Shown: positions 6,629-14,026 of the stretch, one piece after another
Position numbering within the stretch: the first letter of the stretch is position 1
Layout: each line of letters starts with the position of its first letter
NCBI GenBank assembly: GCA_947442095.1
Contig: CANEVG010000034.1
Location: 1 to 15,067 of the forward strand
Source: Sphingomonadaceae bacterium
GTDB lineage: Bacteria > Pseudomonadota > Alphaproteobacteria > Sphingomonadales > Sphingomonadaceae
Direction: 5' to 3'
Length of the DNA stretch: 15,067 nt
Position numbers and translations under genes: made by a program
The notes under the pieces: generated by a model
Told to the model about the DNA's origin: nothing
The model's input: the letters and a program-made list of their open reading frames with translations, nothing else
The model's database searches: none

Positions 6629-8158
6629 CTAAAGCTGGAAGCGGCCACGAAGTTCGAATTTCAGCACCTTGCCGGCCGGATTGCGCGGCAGCGCTTCGAT
6701 GATCTCAAGCCTAGTGGGCAGCTTGTAGCGCGCCAACCGTTCGGTGGCCCAGCCGCGCAGTTCGTCAAGGTCGAGATTGGCCCCGGCCCTGAGCACTGCG
6801 AACGCGGTAACGCTTTCGCCCCATTTCTCGCAGGGTTCACCGATCACTGCGATTTCGGCAATGGCAGAGTGCGCATAGAGCACGGCTTCGACTTCGGCCG
6901 GGTAGATGTTCTCACCTCCACTGATGATCATGTCTTTCAGCCGGTCACAGATATAGAGGAAGCCGTCCTCGTCGAGGTAGCCGATGTCGCCGGTGTGGAA
7001 CCAGCCCTCGGCGTCGATGGCGGCGGCAGTGGCATCGGGCTTGTTCCAGTAGCCGCGCATAATGTGGGGCCCGCGCATGATGATTTCGCCGCGCTTCCCT
7101 GCGTCCAGCGGCGTGCGACCATCTTGCCCGACAACGCGAAGGTCGACAAAAAACGCCGCCTTGCCTGCCGATCCAAGCTTGGAAAGGGCAAAATCGTTTC
7201 CGAGGTACGTGCCGGAAGGTGCTGTCTCGGTCAGTCCATAGCCTTGGTTTACTGGAACACCGCGCGCGTTATAGAGCCGCAGCAGCGGTTCGGGTACGGG
7301 CGCACCGCCGCAGACAATCAACCGCAGGCTCGACAAGTCGGCAATGGCGAAATCCGGGTGCTGGCTGATGAACAGCAGCATGGCGGGAACAGCGAATGTC
7401 CCGGTGACGCGATAGCGCGCCACATCGGCCAGGAAGCGAGCGGGATCGAAGCTGCGATGAAGGATGATGTGGCCGCCCTTCTGCCATGTAACCAGCGCGT
7501 TTGTGTTCAGTCCGCCGATATGAAACAACGGTGCCATGACGATGGAAATGTCATGTTCGCTGAAATCTGCGCCGAGCATGGCATTGACATTGGCCCACCA
7601 GAAATTGCCGTGTGTCAGCATGACCCCTTTCGGTCGGCCTGTGGTGCCGGAGGTATACATGATGACGGCGATATCATTTTCGGCGGTGGCCTGGGCATCA
7701 AGCAGCGCTGTCGCATTTCCGACGAAATCATTGACTGGCTGCCAGCCCGGCGCTGGCCCATCAGCAGAGAGGTAAAGCCGGCAGCATAGCTGATCGCGAA
7801 TGCCATCGATGATCGGCCGGTGCGGGCCATCGACCACCAGCGTGTGAACCCCGGCATCGTTGATGATATAGTCCAGTTCCGGCCCGGTCAGCCGGAAGTT
7901 CAACGGTACGAAAATGGCGCCCAGCCGCGCCGCCGCAAACAGCAAATCGAAATAGACTGGCTGGTTAAACCCCAGAAACGCGGCCCGGTCCCCGCGGCAA
8001 AGTCCCGCCGCTTTCAGCGCGGTGGCCAGCCGATCGATGTCAGTTTGCATTTCGGCAAAACTGCGCGTCACCCCTTCAAAGGTTAGCGCGGGCCGATCGG
8101 GCGTCTGCTGCGTCCGCCGGTTGAACCAGTTACCGAGACCGATGTCTGCGTGTGCCAT
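6629..8158 (-). CDS. AMP-forming acyl-CoA synthetase (class I adenylate-forming)
   Basis: A 509-residue adenylate-forming ligase: acid + ATP + CoA gives acyl-CoA. Motifs in order are the P-loop YTSGTTGRPKG (168-178), QGYGLTET (305-312), GWFHTGD (385-391), the hinge region DRLKDMIISGGENIYP (405-420), and the C-terminal catalytic Lys in NPAGK (K497). The length matches medium-chain/aryl acyl-CoA synthetases rather than the longer acetate enzymes. The start at ATG 8158 has GGAGGGG immediately upstream. It is the first gene of a unit with the acyl-CoA dehydrogenase. Its upstream DNA is cut by an IS481 remnant within about 45 bp, so the native promoter may have been replaced. The acid activated cannot be read from the sequence. 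Confidence 0.9.
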   Translation of the reverse strand: MAHADIGLGNWFNRRTQQTPDRPALTFEGVTRSFAEMQTDIDRLATALKAAGLCRGDRAAFLGFNQPVYFDLLFAAARLGAIFVPLNFRLTGPELDYIINDAGVHTLVVDGPHRPIIDGIRDQLCCRLYLSADGPAPGWQPVNDFVGNATALLDAQATAENDIAVIMYTSGTTGRPKGVMLTHGNFWWANVNAMLGADFSEHDISIVMAPLFHIGGLNTNALVTWQKGGHIILHRSFDPARFLADVARYRVTGTFAVPAMLLFISQHPDFAIADLSSLRLIVCGGAPVPEPLLRLYNARGVPVNQGYGLTETAPSGTYLGNDFALSKLGSAGKAAFFVDLRVVGQDGRTPLDAGKRGEIIMRGPHIMRGYWNKPDATAAAIDAEGWFHTGDIGYLDEDGFLYICDRLKDMIISGGENIYPAEVEAVLYAHSAIAEIAVIGEPCEKWGESVTAFAVLRAGANLDLDELRGWATERLARYKLPTRLEIIEALPRNPAGKVLKFELRGRFQL

Positions 8159-8205
8159 TTGCCCCTCCGGATACTCCGTGTTCGACGATCACTGCCTCAC
8201 GCACC

Positions 8206-8399
8206 ACGGTCAAACGCTATGATTACGCCAAGGACGATCAGCTTCGGCAAAACCTTGCCGACTTCGTCACCGCATGTAACTTCCGGCGGCGCCTTGAGAC
8301 ACTCAAGGGTTTCGCGCCATGCGACGCCATCTGTAAAGCATGGCTCGGGGTACCTCAAAGATTTACATGAGATTCGGCCCACCAACTCCCGGGATCAAA
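8206..8399 (+). pseudogene. C-terminal remnant of an IS481-family transposase
   Basis: The plus strand encodes TVKRYDYAKDDQLRQNLADF, then a tail with RRLETLKGFAPCDAICKAW and PQRFT. This is the characteristic end of IS481-type integrases, which usually close with HQMPGLNT. A TGA at 8368-8370 interrupts the frame, and family-like sequence (HQLPG) continues beyond it. The catalytic DDE core is absent, so this is a decayed fragment. It lies directly behind the start of the acyl-CoA synthetase gene. Confidence 0.75.
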
Positions 8400-8427
8400 A
8401 ATCCAAGGACTGGCGCAAATGAAAGCT

Positions 8428-8829
8428 TCAGTCCGGATGAGCCTTACTCAACAGAAGAAATGGTGCGAGCAGCGTATCTGGGCTGGCAGCCTCGAGCGCG
8501 CCCTTGGCAACATCTTCGGCTGACCAGAACAGCGAGGGCGCTTCGTCATCGAGCATGGCCCAAGTCGGAAACAGTCGTTGGTTCATTTCTTCTTGGAGGA
8601 GCAGGCGGACATCGAGGTGCCGATCATCTTTCAGAATGCGCGAGTATAATGCTTCAATCGAGTCTGACGGCCCCTCAATAAGCTGCAGATAAACGTCATG
8701 ACGGCAAATCAGCGCGCCGGTGATACCCCACCGCGGATTGTTGCGCCGCGCGGTTGACAGAATGCCGGCCAGCATGGCTGCATCAAAGCCGAAAGGCTGC
8801 GAACGATAAATCAGACGCGTTCCCGTCAT
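8428..8829 (-). CDS. Short BLUF-domain blue-light photoreceptor
   Basis: A 133-residue protein that is almost entirely a BLUF (FAD-binding blue-light sensing) domain. The fold signature is clear: RLIYRS at the start (Y8), RRNNPRWGITGAL (28-40), VYLQLIEGP (46-54, Q49), then DDRH and QRLFPTWAM (84-92, W90 and M92). The Tyr, Asn, Gln, Trp and Met needed for flavin photochemistry in AppA/PixD-type BLUF proteins are all present. The start was set at ATG 8829 because AGGAGG sits four bases upstream; an open extension further upstream has no such signal. No output domain is fused, so it would act through a partner protein as short BLUF proteins do. It stands alone between an IS481 remnant and an IS21 end. 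Confidence 0.88.
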   Translation of the reverse strand: MTGTRLIYRSQPFGFDAAMLAGILSTARRNNPRWGITGALICRHDVYLQLIEGPSDSIEALYSRILKDDRHLDVRLLLQEEMNQRLFPTWAMLDDEAPSLFWSAEDVAKGALEAASPDTLLAPFLLLSKAHPD

Positions 8830-8913
8830 GTCGCCTCCTAGCAATGCACTGGAACCGAGGGTATGCCAAAGCAACCGTGCGCGATAGGGCAGAGTTGAGA
8901 TGCGGGACTGAAC

Positions 8914-9170
8914 TGTAAATTCGCGAGCAATAACGACCCCCTGAGGGGCAGATTTCGCGTCCAATAATGACCCCTCTGACGCTGCGTGTCAGTTTCCTTT
9001 CCGTTGGCTTTTGGCTGTCGGGAAGGTCTTTTGGGGATGATAAGTGTGGAACCTGGCTGGCCAGATACGCCGTGCCTATTTCGAGCAGGGGCGGCCGATC
9101 AAGGAGATCGTGCGGACGCCATCGGTTTCGAGCGCATGCGTAGGCAAGCCTCCAGTGCAGGAACCCGCGG
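8914..9170 (+). mobile_element. Left end and istA remnant of an IS21-family element
   Basis: A TGT terminus at 8914 begins an end with two copies of a 21-bp motif, TTCGCGnnCAATAAnGACCCC, at 8920-8940 and 8954-8974. Repeated blocks like these are typical of IS21 ends. Downstream, a plus-strand frame from GTG 9044 reads NLAGQIRRAYFEQGRPIKEIVR, matching the N-terminal HTH of the IstA transposase. Similarity fades after about 9140, with no DDE core and no istB. The right boundary is approximate. Confidence 0.6.
8920..8974 (+). repeat. Two direct repeats of the IS21-type end
   Basis: TTCGCGAGCAATAACGACCCC-like copies start at 8920 and 8954. They differ at three positions over 21 bp and are spaced 34 bp start to start. 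They are the probable transposase binding sites of the IS21 end. Confidence 0.65.
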
Positions 9171-9323
9171 GCCCCAGGCACCGATCTATGGGTTCGTGCT
9201 TTGGGTCACTTGCGCCGTCCGCATGCGACATGCCGAACGGCAACTCTTGTCAGAAGCCGTCGTTCAGCGCCTCCCCGACCGGCATCCCAGAACGACATAA
9301 ACTGCGAAGGGTTTCTGCAAGAA

Positions 9324-9422
9324 TGGACGCTAAGCCGCAACAACGAACGCGACATTGCAGGGGCGACCAACCAACGTGAAAGCCCGTTGAAGCAACACAT
9401 CGACATTGCTTCAAAACGATAA
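9324..9422 (+). pseudogene. Possible LuxR-type HTH remnant
   Basis: A plus-strand frame ending at the TAA 9420-9422 reads NNERDIAGATNQRESPLKQH, then IDIASKR. It resembles the last helices of a LuxR/GerE DNA-binding domain (pattern SNKEIA...E.TVK.HI...KL). The invariant Thr-Val before Lys is changed to Pro-Leu and no receiver or ligand domain precedes it, so this is at best a broken end of a regulator. Its place just ahead of the P450 operon would fit a lost local regulator. The match is short and could be chance. Confidence 0.35.
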
Positions 9423-9440
9423 TCGCGCTTGAACCCCAGA

Positions 9441-9481
9441 GGCAAGTTGATTGCTTGCCATTCTATCGAAATGAATATAAA
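9441..9481 (+). promoter_or_regulatory. Candidate promoter with dyad for the P450 operon
   Basis: GGCAAG (9441-9446) and CTTGCC (9454-9459) are inverted around TTGATTG. A TATAAA at 9476-9481 could be a -10 box, with TTGCTT (9451-9456, 19-bp spacing) as -35, placing the dyad over the -35 region. Transcription would start near 9488, which supports the TTG start at 9509 and not the one at 9455. The boxes are imperfect. Confidence 0.35.
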
Positions 9482-9508
9482 AATTCTAACAGAGAATGGA
9501 GAGGCACA

Positions 9509-10855
9509 TTGGAAGCGGCAGACATCACGCTGATCGAAAACGGCATACTGTTCGACGGCAGTGGTAGCCCTCCACAGCTCGAAGCTATTGCTTTCTCGGA
9601 CAGGATTCTGGCGCGCGGACCAGAAGCGTTGGCGTACTGCGCCGACCGCAAGGTGACACGAATTGACGCCGGGGGCATGACGGTCATGCCGGGTCTAGTC
9701 GATGCGCACTGCCACATCAGCTTTGACGAACCGTTTAGCAACGACGAGCTATTCTTCCACCGCCGCGAAGGCCTTGCCGCGATCATCGCCGCCTACAACG
9801 TGCGCAAAGTGCTGCGCGCCGGCGTGACCACAATGTTCGATGCCGATACCATCTTCGATGTGTCGCTGGACCTTCGCGATGCGATTGAGTGCGGCATCAC
9901 GCCGGGACCGCGCATGCTGTGCGGAGGCAATGCGCTGTTCACCTCAGTCGGCGGGACGGCCGGACTGCTGGTGCCTGATGAAGGCAGCATCGGTTATCTC
10001 AAGGTAACGCCAAGCAAGGATGATATCGTCGCCGAAATCCGCCGCCAGGCCAAGCGCGGGGCGGACTGGATCAAGATCCATGTCACCGGCCTGATCCCGC
10101 GCCAGCGCAGCGAGGGCGAGATTCAGGTCTGGTCGTTCGAGGAACTTGTGCTCGCCGCCGCGACCGCACACGATCTTGGGCTGCCGATCGTCGGGCATTG
10201 CCGCAACGCCGCCAGCACCCGCGACACCGCGCGCGCGGGGTTCGACATGATCCTCCATGCGACGTATATGGATGATGCGGCGCTGGAGGCGGTGATCGCC
10301 ACGAAAGTGCCGATTGTGCCGACGCTCACTTTCCAGGCAGTTTTGGCCGATCATGGGCAGAGGATCGGGGCCAGCGCCTATCTGCAGGACCTGTTTGCGA
10401 AAGAAATCGAAGAAAGTAGCCGCCAGCTGCGCATCGCCTATGACGCCGGAGTGCCGCTGGCATGCGGCACCGAAAGCGGGTTTTCGATCACGCCCTATGG
10501 CGAGTGGCATTGGCGCGAATTGCAGATCCTTGTCGACAACCTCGGGCTCACGCCGCTGCAGGCGCTACGCTGCGCCACGTTCGAGGGCGCGCGGGCGCTT
10601 GGGCTTGCCGAGCGCGTCGGCACGCTTGAGCTCGGCAAGGATGCCGACATCATCGTGGTAGCCGGTGATTGCACGCAAGACGTGACCCTGCTCGGCAGAA
10701 AAGACGGCATTCGGCAGGTATTTCAGGCGGGCAAAGCGACCGATCTGGCGACGCCACTGCCCGAGCGGCGCGACCCGCCATCATGGCGCGTTTCAAACTA
10801 TTCCAGGGTCGCTGCTACACGGCTTGCCACCGGTCATTGGAAGGCTGGCGAATGA
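9509..10855 (+). CDS. Amidohydrolase superfamily protein (imidazolonepropionase/prolidase-like)
   Basis: A 448-residue TIM-barrel metal-dependent hydrolase; relatives cleave amide, peptide or lactone bonds. Numbered from TTG 9509, the metal ligands are H67 and H69 (VDAHCHISF), K189 (WIKIH, the carboxylated Lys position), H230 (VGHCR) and H250 (ILHAT). The last ligand, normally Asp in GTDSG, is Glu: GTESG, E322. The C-terminal beta-sandwich is intact (LELGKDADIIVV, 373-384). TTG 9509 was chosen because GGAGAGG lies at 9498-9504; an upstream TTG at 9455 would add 18 atypical residues and precede the likely promoter. No signal peptide is evident, so it is probably cytosolic. It is the first gene of the operon and overlaps the next by ATGA. 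The substrate is unknown; ochratoxin-type amidases and dipeptidases belong to the same superfamily. Confidence 0.82.
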   Translation: MEAADITLIENGILFDGSGSPPQLEAIAFSDRILARGPEALAYCADRKVTRIDAGGMTVMPGLVDAHCHISFDEPFSNDELFFHRREGLAAIIAAYNVRKVLRAGVTTMFDADTIFDVSLDLRDAIECGITPGPRMLCGGNALFTSVGGTAGLLVPDEGSIGYLKVTPSKDDIVAEIRRQAKRGADWIKIHVTGLIPRQRSEGEIQVWSFEELVLAAATAHDLGLPIVGHCRNAASTRDTARAGFDMILHATYMDDAALEAVIATKVPIVPTLTFQAVLADHGQRIGASAYLQDLFAKEIEESSRQLRIAYDAGVPLACGTESGFSITPYGEWHWRELQILVDNLGLTPLQALRCATFEGARALGLAERVGTLELGKDADIIVVAGDCTQDVTLLGRKDGIRQVFQAGKATDLATPLPERRDPPSWRVSNYSRVAATRLATGHWKAGE

Positions 10856-12072
10856 GTGGACACACGATCACCAGCTTCGAAGGCTGCGCCAAAACCCTGC
10901 GACAGGGCGAGTTGCGCCAGTCGCTCTATGACGCCGCATCGCTGATGATGGAGCGCTGCCTCGTTAATCTGCATGGCGCAGAACACCGTGCACGACGCAA
11001 TGTCGAAGCGACAGTGTTCCGCAAGAACGTCTTCGTCGACTACGAAAAGAACATCATGCCGCAGACGCTGTCGGAAACGCTCGATCCGTTTCTGGTCGCT
11101 GGTAAAGGCGATCTGGTAGACATCGGCTATCGCGTAATGATGAACCTCACCGTCGATTTTACCGGAATTGACCGGACCGAGCGTTCGGCCGAGGAGACCG
11201 CCGAACTGCTGCGGCTGCTCAAGGCGTTCAGCCTCGCCCCTGCGCTTGGCCAGTCACGTCCCGAAGATGTGCCCGAAAAGCGCGCCCGCATTGAGCGCGC
11301 CATGGAACAGTTCCGGGACCGGTTCCTTGCCCCCTCACTGAAACGCCGCCGGGCACTCAAGGCCGAATGTGATGCAGGAAAAATGCCTGCCGATGCCTTG
11401 CCGCGGGATGTGCTAATGGCGCTGGTCATGGACGAGGACAAGCTCGGCATGACCGAGCAGGAGTTCCTGCAGGAGGGCATCTTCTTTACGATGGCAGGCG
11501 CCCACACCACCATCCATTCGCTGACCCACGCGATCCACGAAATACTGGAATGGGTAAACGCACATCCCGAAGATATTGCGAGCCTCGCTTCAGACCCGTT
11601 TTTCATCCAGCAATGCGTTTTCGAAAGCCTGCGTCTGCACCCCTCCAGCCCTGTCGCCAAACGGCGTGCACTTTGCCCGGTCACACTTGGTGATGGCAGC
11701 TCAGCCAACGAAGGCGACACCATCGTCATCGATCTGCGCCAGGCAAACCGGGAGGAAGCCGTGTTCGGACCCGATCCGGATCACTTCGACCCGCACCGGG
11801 CCGTTGTCGGGCAGGCCTTTGCCCATGGCATCTCGATGGGTCTTGGCGCGCATGCCTGCCTTGGGCGTAATCTGGCAATCGGGGTCGAGCCGCGCGAGGA
11901 TACCACGCCTGCCGATCACCAGTTCGGCACAGTGCCGCTGATCGTCAAGGCCCTGCTAGAGGCCGGTATACACGCCGATCCCGATGACAAGGCAGCGCTC
12001 GACCAAGGCATTACGCGCATTTCCTGGGCACGCTATCCCGTCCGCTTCGACCGGGAGCGGGCGATCATCTGA
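10852..12072 (+). CDS. Cytochrome P450, first of a tandem pair
   Basis: A 406-residue soluble P450 monooxygenase. Landmarks are the helix C HxxxR (H45/R49), I-helix AGAHTT (215-220), K-helix ESLR (E258, R261), FDPHR (312-316) and the heme loop MGLGAHACLG (329-338) with Cys336. Three things are odd. The helix C motif lies about 50 residues earlier than in typical bacterial P450s, because the protein begins at the B-helix region (ITSFEGCAKTL). His218 replaces the usual I-helix acid, as in some CYP51 enzymes. About 15-20 extra residues (VEPREDTTPADHQFGT) follow the heme loop before the last helix. Met stands in place of the first Phe of the heme motif. The start ATG 10852 overlaps the amidohydrolase stop (ATGA), with GGAAGG at 10839-10844. 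It needs a ferredoxin partner not seen here. Confidence 0.88.
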   Translation: MSGHTITSFEGCAKTLRQGELRQSLYDAASLMMERCLVNLHGAEHRARRNVEATVFRKNVFVDYEKNIMPQTLSETLDPFLVAGKGDLVDIGYRVMMNLTVDFTGIDRTERSAEETAELLRLLKAFSLAPALGQSRPEDVPEKRARIERAMEQFRDRFLAPSLKRRRALKAECDAGKMPADALPRDVLMALVMDEDKLGMTEQEFLQEGIFFTMAGAHTTIHSLTHAIHEILEWVNAHPEDIASLASDPFFIQQCVFESLRLHPSSPVAKRRALCPVTLGDGSSANEGDTIVIDLRQANREEAVFGPDPDHFDPHRAVVGQAFAHGISMGLGAHACLGRNLAIGVEPREDTTPADHQFGTVPLIVKALLEAGIHADPDDKAALDQGITRISWARYPVRFDRERAII

Positions 12073-13283
12073 TGAGCATTCACCGCATAACCTCGTTCAG
12101 CGACTGCGAAACCGCCCTGCGCAACCGGGATCTCAAACAAGCGCTTTATGATGCCGGCAAAGTCGTCATGGACGGGGTGCTGCTGACACTGCACGGCGAG
12201 GAGCATGGGCTGCGGCGCGCGGTCGAGGTCAGGGTCTTTCGCCGCAACTTCTTCCATTACTATGAGAAAGAGGTTTTTCCCAAGACGCTGGAGCAAACCA
12301 TGGCGCCTTACCGCGCCGCCGGGGGCGGTGACCTGATCCGGCTTGGATACCGTCTTACAGTAAACCTGACCTCGGATTTTGCCGGGATCGACCGACCGCT
12401 GCGAACAGCTGAGGAAACCGAGCGCCTCATCGCCATCACCAAGAAGCTCAGCGAAGGCGCCACCATGGTTCATTCGACCCGCGACCACGCCGACATCAAT
12501 CGCGAGGTCACGGCGGTGATGGCCGATTTCGAAAGCGACTTCTTCCAACCGTCGCTGGCCCGGCGGCGCGCGCTGATCGCCGCCTGCGCCGCGGGTGAAA
12601 TTTCAGAAGCAGAGCTGCCGCGCGACGTGCTGACAACGCTGCTCATGGGCAATGACGCGCTGGAACTGGAAGAGCATCAGATCTTGCGCGAGATCGCATT
12701 CTACATGCAGGCGGGCGCGCATTCGACCGCCAACGCGATCGTCCATGCGCTCCACGAGATCCTGCACTGGGCAAGCGATGATGCCGCGCGCTGGGCCCGC
12801 CTCGATGATGCTATCTTCGTGCAGCATTGCGTGCATGAAGCGCTGCGTCTGCACCCCGCCAGCCCCGAAGCCTGGCGCAACACGACTTGCTCGATGCATG
12901 TCGCGGGCGCGGGAGAACTGGGGTCTGGCGACCGAGTTGAACTCGACTTGTTCCGGGCGAACCGCGATCTGGCAGTGTTTGGTGCAGATGCGGACCTGTT
13001 CGATCCTGACCGCACCATCCCCGGCAATGTGCTGCGTTCGGGCCTCGCCTTCGGCATCGGGCTGCACACCTGTCTCGGCCGGGAGTTGGACGGCGGCGTT
13101 GTTGCCAAACCCGGCTCAGATCCCGGCGAGGCTCAACTCGGCATCGTAGCGCTGGTGTTGTGTGAGCTGCTGGGCTGCGGTGCGCGAACAATCGAAAGTG
13201 ATCCGCCAGTGCCAGATGCAGGCACAAAACGCCCCAATTGGGGCTCCTTCCCGGTACAGTTCACAAAGGATAGCCGTTCATGA
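12072..13283 (+). CDS. Cytochrome P450, second of the tandem pair
   Basis: A 403-residue paralogue of the preceding P450, alignable end to end. It has H45/R49 (helix C), AGAHST (214-219), EALR (E256, R259), FDPDR (310-314) and a full heme motif FGIGLHTCLG (327-336) with Cys334. It shares the short N-terminus (ITSFSDCETAL), the His in the I-helix acid position and an extra segment after the heme loop (VVAKPGSDPGEAQLG). Its heme motif keeps the Phe that its neighbour lacks. Its ATG overlaps the upstream stop (TGATG), so translation is coupled. The pair probably arose by duplication, followed by specialisation for successive hydroxylations or for different positions on one substrate; a heteromer is also conceivable. 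The catalytic assignment is firm, the substrate unknown. Confidence 0.88.
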   Translation: MSIHRITSFSDCETALRNRDLKQALYDAGKVVMDGVLLTLHGEEHGLRRAVEVRVFRRNFFHYYEKEVFPKTLEQTMAPYRAAGGGDLIRLGYRLTVNLTSDFAGIDRPLRTAEETERLIAITKKLSEGATMVHSTRDHADINREVTAVMADFESDFFQPSLARRRALIAACAAGEISEAELPRDVLTTLLMGNDALELEEHQILREIAFYMQAGAHSTANAIVHALHEILHWASDDAARWARLDDAIFVQHCVHEALRLHPASPEAWRNTTCSMHVAGAGELGSGDRVELDLFRANRDLAVFGADADLFDPDRTIPGNVLRSGLAFGIGLHTCLGRELDGGVVAKPGSDPGEAQLGIVALVLCELLGCGARTIESDPPVPDAGTKRPNWGSFPVQFTKDSRS

Positions 13284-14026
13284 AACTTGCGCTTGTGACG
13301 GGCGGCGGCGCAGGCATCGGCGCTGCAATTGCCCAGGCCCTGCTCGCTGCAGGATACCGCGTTGCCATAGCCGATGTGAATGCGACCAGCATTTCCGAGC
13401 TGGTTGCTTCCCATGAAAACCTGACAGGCCATCTCGCCGACGTGTCCGATGCCGCTGCGGTCAGCGGGTTGTTCGATGCTATCGGCGACGTACCAGACCT
13501 TGTCGTCAACAATGCGGGGATCGTGCGTTTCGGTCAACTGGGGGAGCTGTCAGTGGAGGACTTCCGCCAGGTCGTCGATATCAATCTGATCGGCGTGTTT
13601 GCTATGACGCGCGAGGCGGTGCGGCGCATGGTCCCGCGCGGGTCTGGCCATGTCGTCTCGCTCACCTCGATCAACGCGTATAGCCCTGGCCCTGGCGCCG
13701 GAGCTTATCCCGCAACCAAAAGCGCCGTATTGCAACTGATGAAGCAATTCGCGCTGGAGTACGGCGTCAACGGGCTGCGCTTCAACAGTGTGGCGCCTGG
13801 CTTCATCGATGGCGGCATGTCCGCGCCGATCTATGCCGACCCCAAAGTGCGCGCCAGCCGCACCGGCGGGGTGCCGCTCGCCCGTCTCGGTTCGCCCGAG
13901 GATATTGCCAATGCCATCTGCTTCCTCGACAGCGAAGCGGGCAGCTATATCAATGCGCACGATCTGGTGATCGATGGCGGCGTCACCCACGCCGTGCTCA
14001 AGAACCTGCCGCGCGGCAATGAATGA
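13280..14026 (+). CDS. Short-chain dehydrogenase/reductase, operon member
   Basis: A classical SDR of 248 residues with TGGGAGIG (7-14), Asp32 after strand 2 (ADVN), NNAG (77-80), N102, S130, Y143 and K147 (YPATK). Asp32 suggests NAD(H) as cofactor, consistent with an oxidative, catabolic role. It is well placed to oxidise an alcohol made by one of the two P450s. The start ATG 13280 overlaps the P450 stop by four bases, and the end overlaps the ThuA-like gene by eight. Its short C-terminal tail is ordinary for the family. Confidence 0.88.
   Translation: MKLALVTGGGAGIGAAIAQALLAAGYRVAIADVNATSISELVASHENLTGHLADVSDAAAVSGLFDAIGDVPDLVVNNAGIVRFGQLGELSVEDFRQVVDINLIGVFAMTREAVRRMVPRGSGHVVSLTSINAYSPGPGAGAYPATKSAVLQLMKQFALEYGVNGLRFNSVAPGFIDGGMSAPIYADPKVRASRTGGVPLARLGSPEDIANAICFLDSEAGSYINAHDLVIDGGVTHAVLKNLPRGNE

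Noticed and set aside
6134..7789. Plus-strand open frame of 551 codons
   Set aside because: It is antisense to the acyl-CoA dehydrogenase and synthetase, which carry full motif sets. It has no recognisable domain and no start signal.
8830..8964. 45-residue N-terminal extension of the BLUF protein
   Set aside because: AGGAGG four bases before ATG 8829 and the position of the conserved Tyr at residue 8 support the shorter protein; the extension runs into the IS21 end.
9455..9508. N-terminal extension of the amidohydrolase from TTG 9455
   Set aside because: The added residues (FYRNEYKNSNREW) are not barrel-like, overlap the dyad and -10 candidate, and a ribosome site directly precedes TTG 9509.
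10669..10851. Extended start for the first P450
   Set aside because: The extra 61 residues are an out-of-frame reading of the amidohydrolase C-terminus; ATG 10852 has a proper ribosome site. The missing P450 N-terminus is therefore not hidden there.
11810..13090. Possibility that the P450s lack the heme Cys and are pseudoenzymes
   Set aside because: Cys336 and Cys334 are present within GxHxCLG, with ExxR intact in both.
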